Source: Solirubrobacteraceae bacterium
Lineage (GTDB): Bacteria > Actinomycetota > Thermoleophilia > Solirubrobacterales > Solirubrobacteraceae
Length of the DNA stretch: 51,718 nt
Direction: 5' to 3'
Assembly: GCA_031177685.1 (NCBI GenBank)
Contig: JAPSGI010000019.1
Coordinates: forward strand, 1 to 51,718
Position numbers and translations under genes: made by a program. Positions 17,914 to 24,966 of this stretch are shown here, piece after piece. How positions within the stretch are numbered: position 1 is the stretch's first letter; each line of letters begins with the position of its first letter. The notes beneath the pieces are model-generated. The model searched no databases, was not told the DNA's origin, and saw only the letters and a list, made by a program, of their open reading frames with translations.

Positions 17914-18970
17914 GCGCGATGCCCAGGGCGCGGCGGGCGATGGCGGGGACGCCCTCGTCGAGCAGCTTGAAGAACGGGTCGTCCGTGGTGCCGGCGAGCA
18001 GGCGCTTGTAGGAACCCTCGAGGAACACGGCGGACTTCCACAGCGCGAGCGTCTGGTACCAGGGCAGGTCGGACATCGAGCGCCCGGAGCGTTCCTCGTA
18101 GCGCGCGATCAGCGCGTCGCGGGTGGGGAAGCCCGCGCGCGTGGTGACCGCGCCGAGCGCGAAGAGCGGCGTGCCCTCCTGGTCGCCGGGCTGCGCGTAG
18201 GTGGCGGTGAGGTAGCCGAGGTCGGCGAGCGGATCGCCGATCGTCGCGAGCTCCCAGTCGAAGATCGCCACGAGCCGGGCGGGAGTCCCCGGCGCGAACA
18301 TCGTGTTGCCCAGGCGGTAGTCGCCGTGGACGATCGTGGCGGGCGGGGACTCGGGCACGTTGGCCCGCAGCCACTCCGTCGCCTCGTCGACCTCGGGGAC
18401 GGGGCGGGTGGCGTTGTGCTCCCACAGTCCGCTGAAGCGGCGGACCTGGCGCTCCAGGTAGCCGGTCGGCTTGCCGTAGCCCTCCAGGCCGGCGGCCCGC
18501 CAGTCCACGGCGTGGATCTCCACCAGCGCGTCGATCAGCTCGTGCGCGATGCGCTCGCGCTGCGCCGGCGTGTCGAGCCGCGCCGGGATCTCGGCGGTGA
18601 TCACGTCGCCCTCGACCTTTTCCATCACGTAGAACGGCGCGCCGATCACCGACTCGTCGTCGCAGGTCGCGAGCACGCGGGGCGTGCGCACGTCGGCGTC
18701 CTCGATCGCGGTGAGCAGGCGCGCCTCGCGCAGGACGTCGTGGGCCGACGGCGGCAGCGGAGGCCGGGGCGGCCGGCGCAGGACCCACTCGCCCGCTTCG
18801 CGGCGGATCAGGTAGGTGATGTTGGAATGGCCCTCCCCGACGGTCTCCGCCTCGACGGGCCCGGACCCGAGCCCGCGCTCGTCCAGGAACGCCTCCAGCG
18901 GCCGGCGGACGAGCAGGGGCGCCAGCTCGAGGGCGGCGGCCTCCTCGGGCGTGTCCACGATGGCGGTCAT
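17903..18970 (-). CDS. APH-like phosphotransferase (ACAD11-type kinase domain family)
   Basis: This 355-residue protein-kinase-fold phosphotransferase has the N-lobe ETVGEGHSNITYLIRR and WVLRRPPRP. The catalytic loop HGDYRLGN starts at H215 with catalytic D217, and the metal-binding segment IFDWE places its Asp at 238. The C-terminal ALWKSAVFLEGSYKRLL is typical of the subgroup related to ACAD10/ACAD11 kinase domains and to bacterial LvaA of levulinate breakdown, which phosphorylate hydroxyacyl-CoAs. It is therefore unlikely to be an aminoglycoside resistance enzyme despite the family name. It is the first gene of a three-gene overlapping operon. No acyl-CoA dehydrogenase gene is adjacent. 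Confidence 0.88.
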   Translation of the reverse strand: MTAIVDTPEEAAALELAPLLVRRPLEAFLDERGLGSGPVEAETVGEGHSNITYLIRREAGEWVLRRPPRPPLPPSAHDVLREARLLTAIEDADVRTPRVLATCDDESVIGAPFYVMEKVEGDVITAEIPARLDTPAQRERIAHELIDALVEIHAVDWRAAGLEGYGKPTGYLERQVRRFSGLWEHNATRPVPEVDEATEWLRANVPESPPATIVHGDYRLGNTMFAPGTPARLVAIFDWELATIGDPLADLGYLTATYAQPGDQEGTPLFALGAVTTRAGFPTRDALIARYEERSGRSMSDLPWYQTLALWKSAVFLEGSYKRLLAGTTDDPFFKLLDEGVPAIARRALGIAHGG

Positions 18971-19009
18971 GCCGCCCTCCCGTGCTCCCGTGGCATGCGA
19001 GCCGGGACG

Positions 19010-19660
19010 CTAGCGGACGGCGAACGTGCGGGTGCGCTTGTTCGAGCGCAGACCGGAGGCGTCGGTGACGACGAGCTCGACGCGGTACGTGCCGGGCGCC
19101 AGCCGCCTGGCGACTCGCTTGGAGTTCGCGCCCCGGCGCGCGGGGAAGGTGGCGCTGCCGCGGCGCACGAAGCGCCGGCCGGCGCGGCGCAGGAAGGAGG
19201 CCCGGGCGGTCCCCGCGCGCGAGGAGCGGAAGCGCAGCCGCACGCCGGTCCGGGTGCCAGCGGCGGTCAGTCCGCCGATCGTGGGCGGCAGCACGCCGGC
19301 GGCATTGACGTAGACGTAGCCGACCATGCCGAAGTCGCCGGTGGGCGCGGCGTGGGCCTCGCAGTAGTAGCGGTACTTGCCGGGGCGCGTGAACGTGCGC
19401 GAGACGCCGCCGGCGGGCCACTCGTCCGGCGGGACGGCGCTGGCCGGCTGCGGCGGCGCGCCGCCGTCGTTCCACACGACGTTGTGGTCGCCGCCCTGGT
19501 TGGTGACGGTGACCTTCTCGCCCGGCTTCACCGCGACGCTGCGCGGCGAGAACGTGTTGTCGGTGCGCGCGACGACGGACCGGTCGGCGGCCAGGGCGGT
19601 CGGCGCCGCGAGCGCGACGGCGGCGGTCGCGGTGGCGAGCAGGAACGAGCGCATCTGCAT
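19010..19660 (-). CDS. Secreted plastocyanin/cupredoxin-domain protein with C-terminal beta domain
   Basis: This 216-residue protein has a signal peptide (about residues 1-25, ending ALAAD). Residues 26-120 form a plastocyanin-type domain with copper ligands H59 (GDHNVVW), C100 and H103 (YYCEAH) and M112 (FGMVG). The Cys-to-Met spacing is four residues longer than the compact plastocyanin loop. The remaining about 90 residues are a basic beta-rich module (GTYRVELVVTDASG) often appended to secreted actinobacterial proteins. The start is ATG 19660, with ATG 19654 as an alternative. Likely an extracytoplasmic copper/electron carrier. It lies 39 bp upstream of the APH-like gene and could share its transcript, and it is divergent from the glycosylase gene. 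Confidence 0.85.
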   Translation of the reverse strand: MQMRSFLLATATAAVALAAPTALAADRSVVARTDNTFSPRSVAVKPGEKVTVTNQGGDHNVVWNDGGAPPQPASAVPPDEWPAGGVSRTFTRPGKYRYYCEAHAAPTGDFGMVGYVYVNAAGVLPPTIGGLTAAGTRTGVRLRFRSSRAGTARASFLRRAGRRFVRRGSATFPARRGANSKRVARRLAPGTYRVELVVTDASGLRSNKRTRTFAVR

Positions 19661-19718
19661 GGGGATATACCGGGGGACGCCCCGGAGTTCCGGTTTCTTC
19701 CCCCGTAGCCTTCGGGGA

Positions 19719-20564
19719 ATGCCCGAGCTGCCCGAGGTGGAGATCGTCGCGCGCCGCATCGGCGCCGCCGTCGCCGGCGTGCGCGTGGAGAACGCGTTCG
19801 CGCCCGGCCTCAACGCGCTCAAGACGTTCGACCCGCCGCTGTCGGCGCTGGAGGGTCGGGCGCTCACCGGGCTGCGCCGGCGCGGCAAGCACCTGATCGT
19901 GGACGCGCAGGACGGTCTCTCGCTGCTCGTGCACCTGATGTCCGCGGGGCGCCTGCAGCTGTACGACAAGCGCGCGGGCCCGCGCGACCGCACCTCGCGG
20001 CTGCTCGTGCGCCTGGAGGGCGGTGGAGAGCTGCGCCTGCGCGAGTTCGGCACGCGCCAGCGGGCGTGGGTCAAGCTGCTGGCGACGGAGGCGCTGGAGG
20101 CCGACGAGGCGCTGGCGGACCTCGGTCCCGAGGCGTGGCCCGATCCGCCGCCCTTCGAGGAGCTGCTGGAGGGCCCGCGGCCGCTCTACACCCTGCTGCG
20201 CGACCAGCACACGATCGCGGGCATCGGGCGCTCGTGGGTGGACGAGATCCTGTGGACGGCGCAGCTGTCGCCCTTCAAGCGCGCGGACGACCTCACGCCG
20301 CTGGAGGCGCAGCGCCTGCGCGACGCGACGGTGGCGCGGCTGGGGGCGGCGATCGACCACTACGAGGAGGTGGTCACGCTGCCGATCCCCGACAAGCTGC
20401 CGATGCCGCTGGAGGTGCACCGCCGCGAGGGCGAGCCGTGCCCGCGCTGCGGCACCACGCTGGAGGCCGTGCACTACGAGGATTACGTGATGGCCTACTG
20501 CCCGGCGTGCCAGACGGAGGGGCGAGTTCTCAAGGACCGACGCCTCTCCCGTCTGCTGAAGTGA
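19719..20564 (+). CDS. Fpg/Nei family DNA glycosylase
   Basis: This 281-residue base-excision-repair glycosylase/AP lyase has the catalytic N terminus MPELPEVE (Pro2 nucleophile, Glu3) and the beta-hairpin Lys in RRRGKHLIV. The helix-two-turns-helix region is around TIAGIGRSWVDEILW. A C-terminal zinc finger uses C241, C244, C261 and C264 (C-x2-C-x16-C-x2-C). The Arg of the finger loop that contacts DNA in E. coli Fpg (R258) appears to be Tyr256 here, so this is a divergent Fpg/Nei member and I withhold mutM. A further about 17 residues follow the finger. Bcp peroxiredoxin follows 28 bp downstream. Confidence 0.9.
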   Translation: MPELPEVEIVARRIGAAVAGVRVENAFAPGLNALKTFDPPLSALEGRALTGLRRRGKHLIVDAQDGLSLLVHLMSAGRLQLYDKRAGPRDRTSRLLVRLEGGGELRLREFGTRQRAWVKLLATEALEADEALADLGPEAWPDPPPFEELLEGPRPLYTLLRDQHTIAGIGRSWVDEILWTAQLSPFKRADDLTPLEAQRLRDATVARLGAAIDHYEEVVTLPIPDKLPMPLEVHRREGEPCPRCGTTLEAVHYEDYVMAYCPACQTEGRVLKDRRLSRLLK

Positions 20565-20592
20565 GACCACGAACCGCGAAAGGACCCGCTGC

Positions 20593-21057
20593 ATGATCGA
20601 GCCCGGCGACACCGCCCCCGACTTCACGCTCTCCGACCAGAACGGCGACCCCGTGACGCTCTCGCAGCTGCGCGGGCAGCACGTCGTCCTCTACTTCTAC
20701 CCGAAGGCCGACACCCCGGGGTGTACGACGCAGGCGTGCGGGGTGCGCGACCGCGCGTCCGACTACGAGCGCGCGGGGGCCGTCGTGCTCGGCGTCTCGC
20801 CCGACCCGCCCGAGCGCCTGGCCAAGTTCGACGCCAAGCACGGCCTCGGCTTCACGCTGCTCTCCGACGTCGACCACGCGGTCGCCGAGGACTACGGCGT
20901 GTGGGTCGAGAAGTCGATGTACGGCCGCAACTACTGGGGCAACGAGCGCACGACGTTCGTGATCGATCCCGACGGCGAGGTGCTCGACGCGATGCGCAAG
21001 GTCAAGCCTGCGGAGCACGACGACCGCGTTCTCGGCGCGCTCGCCGCGACTGGCTGA
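20593..21057 (+). CDS. bcp: Thioredoxin-dependent thiol peroxidase (peroxiredoxin Q/Bcp)
   Basis: This 154-residue atypical 2-Cys peroxiredoxin has its peroxidatic Cys at C44 in PKADTPGCTTQAC and resolving Cys C49, the C-x4-C arrangement of the BCP subfamily. LYFYPKADTPG and FVIDPDGEV are further family marks. It reduces hydrogen peroxide and organic peroxides using thioredoxin in the cytosol. It follows the DNA glycosylase gene by 28 bp in the same direction, a sensible oxidative-damage pairing. Its last 56 bp overlap, in antisense, the 3' end of the small coiled-coil gene at 21002-21331. Confidence 0.93.
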   Translation: MIEPGDTAPDFTLSDQNGDPVTLSQLRGQHVVLYFYPKADTPGCTTQACGVRDRASDYERAGAVVLGVSPDPPERLAKFDAKHGLGFTLLSDVDHAVAEDYGVWVEKSMYGRNYWGNERTTFVIDPDGEVLDAMRKVKPAEHDDRVLGALAATG

Positions 21058-21331
21058 CGCGCTCCAGCGGCGCGGCGATGCGGACCAGGCGGTCGGTGTT
21101 CTCGCCGAGACCCTCGGCGTGGCCGCGCAACTGCGCGGTGTGGTCGTCGATGCGCCCGAGCTGGCCGCGCATCGCCTGCGTGTGGTCGTCGATCGTCTTG
21201 AGCTGCTCGACCGCGGCGGCGAGCAGGCGCTGCATGTCGGCCATGCTGCGCTCCATGCTCTCGAGGCGGCCGGGGAGGGCGGCCACGGTGCGCAGGACCC
21301 GGACGGGCAGCGCGATCAATCCGTCCATCAT
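21002..21331 (-). CDS. Small putative coiled-coil protein
   Basis: This 109-residue predicted protein starts at an ATG (MMDGLIALPVRVLRTV), with a short amphipathic/hydrophobic N terminus that may touch the membrane. A continuous heptad-like helix follows (ESMERSMADMQRLLAAAVEQLKTIDDHTQAMRGQL, then a near repeat IDDHTAQLRG), and it ends in a very basic tail (SRRARRERGRR). The repeated IDDHT unit suggests internal duplication. No known family is recognised. It converges on bcp with a 56-bp overlap at the 3' ends. The coiled-coil periodicity is the main support for its being real. Confidence 0.6.
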   Translation of the reverse strand: MMDGLIALPVRVLRTVAALPGRLESMERSMADMQRLLAAAVEQLKTIDDHTQAMRGQLGRIDDHTAQLRGHAEGLGENTDRLVRIAAPLERVSQSRRARRERGRRAPQA

Positions 21332-21361
21332 GAGTGCACGCTAGCCGAGCGGCCGGTCAGG

Positions 21362-21805
21362 TCACGGAACCACGCGGCCGCTGGGCCGGACCACCAGCCA
21401 CAGACCGCCGTAGGAGTTCACGCGGTGGCAGAAGACCTGCCGGCGCCCCTCGTTGACGTAGAAGTACAGCGGCCGGCCGGCGTAGGTGACCTGGCGCCGG
21501 CCGTCGCGCCGCCGGGTGGTGCCGAGCAGGCGCGAGCGCACGCCGCGCCCGGCGACGGGCCGTGCGCGCGTGTAGACGGGCGGCCATGCCCGGGCGCAGG
21601 CGCCGTAGCAGCGGCTGAGGTTGCGCCGGTCGTAGGTGAAGGCGTAGATCGCCTGGCCGCGGCCGTCGAAGAGGATCGGCCCGAAGCGCGCGTGGTCGAT
21701 GATGCGAATCGTGGTGCCCTGCGGGGCGCGTGCGGCGGCGGGCGCGGCGGCGGCCAGCGCCGCGAGGGCGACGAGCAGCGCGGTGAGGGTGCGGCGCGCG
21801 GCCAT
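21362..21805 (-). CDS. Secreted-repeat (PF03640-like) protein
   Basis: This 147-residue protein has a signal peptide (about residues 1-27, ending in AAARA). Its mature part shows the two half-motifs of the 'secreted repeat of unknown function' family: GQAIYAFTYD...CYGACARAWPPV, then VTYAGRPLYFYVNEG ... GGLWLVVRPSG. Cys residues in CYGACA and VFCHR could pair. Family members are small exported or lipoprotein components without known activity, sometimes beside redox proteins. ATG 21805 is chosen as the only Met directly before the signal peptide. It is divergent from the FMN oxidase gene, with 54 bp between starts. Confidence 0.8.
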   Translation of the reverse strand: MAARRTLTALLVALAALAAAAPAAARAPQGTTIRIIDHARFGPILFDGRGQAIYAFTYDRRNLSRCYGACARAWPPVYTRARPVAGRGVRSRLLGTTRRRDGRRQVTYAGRPLYFYVNEGRRQVFCHRVNSYGGLWLVVRPSGRVVP

Positions 21806-21859
21806 GGCTGCGCCGATGTTCCCACACCCCGCCGCGCCCGGCCATGGAATGCTGCGCGC

Positions 21860-22939
21860 GTGACTCTTCCCCCGACGATCTCGGACTTCGAGCGCGCGGC
21901 GGCCGACGCGCTGGAGCCCGGGCCGCGCGCGTACTACTTCGGCGGCGCGGGAGCCGAGCTGACCCTGCGCGACAACCCGGAGGCGTGGGGGCGCATCGCG
22001 ATCCGCCCGCGCGTCCTCGTCGACGTGTCCGCATGCGATCCGCGCACGACGGTCCTGGGACGCGAGCACCCGCACCCGATCTTCGTCGCGCCCACCGCCT
22101 TCCACCGCCTGGCGCACGGCGACGGGGAGGAGGCGACGGCGCGCGGGGCCGCGGCGGCCCAGGCGCTCTACTGCCTCTCGTCGCTGGCCACGAGCAACCC
22201 GGTGGCCGTCGCGCAGGCCGCACCGGGAGGCCGGCGGTGGTTCCAGCTCTACGTCTTCCGCGACCGCGCCGTGTCCGACGCGCTGCTGGCGGCCGCCGTG
22301 GAGCACGGCTACGAGGCGATCGTGGTCACGGTCGACCTGCCCGTGTGGGGCGTGCGCGAGCGCGAGCTGCGGTCGGGGTACGCGATCGACGCCGCGCAGC
22401 TGGCTCCGCACCTGTACCCGGGCGACCTGGCGCTGACCGACGTCGGGACGCTGATCGACCCCTCGCTGACCTGGGCGGACGTCGAGCGCTTCGCCGCGGG
22501 ATCGCGGCTGCCGGTCCTGGTCAAGGGCGTGCTGACCGGGCGCGACGCCGTCCTGGCCGCCGAGCATGGCGCCGCGGGCGTGGTGGTCTCCAACCACGGC
22601 GGGCGCCAGCTGGACACCGTGCGCTCCGGCGCCGATGCGCTGCCCGAGGTGGTGGAGGCGGCCGGCGACCGCCTCGACGTGCTGGTCGACGGCGGCATCC
22701 GCCGGGGGACCGACGTGCTCAAGGCGCTGGCGCTGGGGGCCAGGGCGGTGATGGTGGGCCGGCCCGTGGTGTGGGGCCTGGCCGTCGGCGGTGAGGACGG
22801 CGTGCGCGCGGTGCTGGACCTCCTGCGCGCCGAGTTCGAGGTGGCGCTCGCGCTGGCCGGAGTCCCCCGCGCGGCCGACCTCGACGGCGCGGCCGTCGAG
22901 CCGGCTCCGTGGGCCGGCGGCGTACCGTTCCGCGCGTGA
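21860..22939 (+). CDS. FMN-dependent alpha-hydroxy-acid oxidase/dehydrogenase
   Basis: This 359-residue TIM-barrel flavoprotein is in the glycolate oxidase/lactate oxidase/mandelate dehydrogenase family. Visible are the Tyr of RAYYFGGAG, the FMN-contact segments FVAPTAFHRLAH and FQLYVF, VTVDLPVWG, the flavin-N1 Lys in LPVLVKGVLTG, the catalytic His in SNHGGRQLDT and the phosphate site VDGGIRRGTDVLKALALGA. It oxidises an L-2-hydroxy acid to a 2-keto acid; which acid cannot be read from sequence. The start is GTG 21860, giving the usual N terminus. Its TGA overlaps the GTG of the next membrane-protein gene (GTGA). Confidence 0.92.
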   Translation: MTLPPTISDFERAAADALEPGPRAYYFGGAGAELTLRDNPEAWGRIAIRPRVLVDVSACDPRTTVLGREHPHPIFVAPTAFHRLAHGDGEEATARGAAAAQALYCLSSLATSNPVAVAQAAPGGRRWFQLYVFRDRAVSDALLAAAVEHGYEAIVVTVDLPVWGVRERELRSGYAIDAAQLAPHLYPGDLALTDVGTLIDPSLTWADVERFAAGSRLPVLVKGVLTGRDAVLAAEHGAAGVVVSNHGGRQLDTVRSGADALPEVVEAAGDRLDVLVDGGIRRGTDVLKALALGARAVMVGRPVVWGLAVGGEDGVRAVLDLLRAEFEVALALAGVPRAADLDGAAVEPAPWAGGVPFRA

Positions 22940-23916
22940 CGCTGCGTCCCGTCCACGCCGGGCTGGGGGACTTCTTCCAGGCCGTCGGCGACTTCTTCGA
23001 CAGCCTCGGCGACATCAGCTTCGGCCCGCTCGCCTTCGGTCTGGCGTGCTTCGTCGTCTACCTGTCGTTGCGCGCCCGCGCGTACTTCAACGTGATCCGC
23101 GCGGCCTACCCGACGGAGCACGTCGAGTTCCGGCGGGTGTGGGGCGCCTACATCGCGGCCTACGGGTTCAACAACGTGGTGCCGGCGCGCGGCGGCGACC
23201 TCATCCGGCTGTTCTTGACGAAGAGCTCGGTGCCCAACTCGTCGTATCCGGCGGTCGCGTCGAGCTTCGCGGTGGAAGCCGTCTTCGACGCCTCGATGGC
23301 GGTGTTCATCCTCACCTTCGCCTTCTCGCAGGGCGTGTTCCCCAAGCCGCCGGACTTCTCGGATCTGCAGGCGTTCGATCTCTCGTGGCTGGCGGCGCAC
23401 CCGCGCTTCACGCTGTTCCTGCTGACCTTCCTGGCCGTCGGCTCGCTGGTCGCCTTCGCGCTGCTGTCGGTGCGGGTGCAGGCGTTCTGGGCGCGCGTCA
23501 AGCAGGGGCTGACGATCCTGACCGACCGGCGGCGCTACTTCCGCGAGGTGTGGCTGGTCCAGTTCTGCGGGTGGCTGTTCCGCTTCACGGCGTTCTGGTT
23601 TCTGCTGGAGGCCTTCGGCGTGGGGGGATCGGTGCGCAACGTCCTGCTGGTCTTGGGCGTCAACGCGGTGGCGGCGCTCGTCCCCTTCACGCCGGGCGGC
23701 GCGGGGGTCCAGCAGGCGCTGCTGGTGAAGGTGTTCGCGGGCGCCGCGGCGGGCGCGACCGTGGCCGCCTACTCGGTGGGCCAGCAGATCGCGATCGGCG
23801 CCACGACGCTGGGAATCGGGTTCATCGCGCTGGTCATGATCTTCGAGATCCGCTCGTTCAAGGAGGTCATCCGCGCCGGGAAGGAAGAACGCGCGGCGGA
23901 AGCGGCGGCGCGCTGA
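22936..23916 (+). CDS. UPF0104/lysylphosphatidylglycerol-synthase-TM-type (flippase-like) membrane protein
   Basis: This 326-residue multi-pass membrane protein has about eight helices and belongs to the YbhN/AglD/MprF-transmembrane group (LPG_synthase_TM). Family marks are GFNNVVPARGGDLIRLFL, near the end of the second helix pair, and LVPFTPGGAGVQQALLV in the C-terminal half. Family members are thought to move lipids or lipid-linked groups across the membrane. The start GTG 22936 overlaps the upstream TGA; an earlier in-frame GTG 22909 would add nine residues inside the oxidase gene. The tail is basic/Ala-rich (KEERAAEAAAR). It converges with the small gene at 23918 with a one-base gap. Confidence 0.88.
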   Translation: MTLRPVHAGLGDFFQAVGDFFDSLGDISFGPLAFGLACFVVYLSLRARAYFNVIRAAYPTEHVEFRRVWGAYIAAYGFNNVVPARGGDLIRLFLTKSSVPNSSYPAVASSFAVEAVFDASMAVFILTFAFSQGVFPKPPDFSDLQAFDLSWLAAHPRFTLFLLTFLAVGSLVAFALLSVRVQAFWARVKQGLTILTDRRRYFREVWLVQFCGWLFRFTAFWFLLEAFGVGGSVRNVLLVLGVNAVAALVPFTPGGAGVQQALLVKVFAGAAAGATVAAYSVGQQIAIGATTLGIGFIALVMIFEIRSFKEVIRAGKEERAAEAAAR

Positions 23917-23917
23917 C

Positions 23918-24184
23918 CTACTGAAGCCCCTGGCGCGCCTCGCGCACCAGGGCGACCGCCTCGGGGAAGACGATCGCCATCACCGAGCGGATCTGCTCGG
24001 CCTGGCGCTCGACGTCGCCCTCCAGCTGGACGCGGTTGATGGCGGCGACCGTCAGGTCCACCGCGAGCTTGATCGCGGAGTCGGCCCACGCGACGCGCTG
24101 GGCACCCTGCATCTGCTCGGCGAACTCGGCCATCCGCCGCTGCAGCTCCTCGGGATCGCCGAACAGTCCACCGAAGCCTTCCAT
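23918..24184 (-). CDS. Small helical protein of unknown function
   Basis: This 88-residue protein has ATG start 24184 and no signal or membrane segment. The sequence is alpha-helical throughout: GLFGDPEELQRRMAEFAEQM, then AINRVQLEGDVERQAEQ and a final helix ending REARQGLQ. The N-terminal 'GDPEELQRRM' pattern is reminiscent of small nucleoid or cell-division helpers, but I do not recognise the family. It is divergent from the alpha/beta-hydrolase gene, with only 15 bp between the two start codons, so their promoters must overlap. The stop is one base from the stop of the convergent flippase-like gene. Confidence 0.7.
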   Translation of the reverse strand: MEGFGGLFGDPEELQRRMAEFAEQMQGAQRVAWADSAIKLAVDLTVAAINRVQLEGDVERQAEQIRSVMAIVFPEAVALVREARQGLQ

Positions 24185-24199
24185 GGGAGGATCGTACCC

Positions 24200-24949
24200 A
24201 TGGCGCAGAGCGTGCATGTGCCCGGCGCCGAGCTGGCGTACGCGGCGCACGGCGAGGGCTCGCCGCTGCTGCTCGTCCACGGCATCGCGGAGCGGGCGGA
24301 GAGCTGGGCGCCGGTGGTCGCGCAGACCTCGGCGACCGCGCGCGTGATCGCGTACGACCGGCGCGGCTACGGGGACTCCTCGGCGCCCGAGCCCTACGGG
24401 CGCACGACCGTCGCCGAGCAGGCGGAGGACGCGGCCGCGCTGCTGGAGGCGGTGGCGGGCGGGCCGGCGATCGTCTGCGGCCGCGACCTCGGCGCGCTGG
24501 TGGCGCTCGACCTGGCCAAGCGTCACCGCCGCCTGGTGGTGGGCGTCGCGGCGATCGACCCGTTGCTGCTCGCCTTCTCTTCCACCGCCACGGAGGTCCT
24601 GAGCACCGAGCGCCTGGCCCTGGAGGAGTCCCTGCGCGACGGCGGTCCCGCGGCGGCCGTGCGCGACTGGCTGCAGGCGCGGGGCGCCGATCCGCGGCGC
24701 CTCGAGTGGGCGGACGCCGACCACGGTGCGTTCTTCGCCGACTTCGCCGGCCTGGCCACCTGGCCGATCTCGCGCCGCGAGCTGCGCGCGCTCGACGTCC
24801 CCCTGGCCGTGCTGGTCTCCGCCACGGCCCGGGCCCACGTCCGCGAGGCCGCCGAGGCCCTGGCCACGCTGGTCCCCGGAGCGCGGGTGGCGCCCGAAAG
24901 CGACATCACACAAGAGCTTTGGTCACTTGACCGCGATATACGCGGCTAA
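24200..24949 (+). CDS. Alpha/beta-hydrolase fold protein with atypical active site
   Basis: This 249-residue alpha/beta-hydrolase has the oxyanion-hole LLLVHGIAERAESW and the strand/turn VIAYDRRGYGDSS. At the nucleophile elbow it has GRDLG (D96) instead of GxSxG. An Asp nucleophile is normal for epoxide hydrolases and haloalkane dehalogenases. However, the usual acid position (VSATARAHV) and the final His position (VAPESDITQE) have neither Asp nor His, so normal hydrolysis is doubtful. It may be a non-catalytic binding protein or use unusual chemistry. A GGGAGG Shine-Dalgarno lies nine bases before ATG 24200. The last about 40 bp are less GC-rich than the rest. Confidence 0.82.
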   Translation: MAQSVHVPGAELAYAAHGEGSPLLLVHGIAERAESWAPVVAQTSATARVIAYDRRGYGDSSAPEPYGRTTVAEQAEDAAALLEAVAGGPAIVCGRDLGALVALDLAKRHRRLVVGVAAIDPLLLAFSSTATEVLSTERLALEESLRDGGPAAAVRDWLQARGADPRRLEWADADHGAFFADFAGLATWPISRRELRALDVPLAVLVSATARAHVREAAEALATLVPGARVAPESDITQELWSLDRDIRG

Positions 24950-24966
24950 GTCCACACGCTGCGGCG

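Noticed and set aside
17903-18970. Aminoglycoside resistance kinase
   Set aside because: The fold is APH-like, but the C-terminal features and HAD neighbour fit the ACAD10/11-LvaA metabolic group; no resistance context is present.
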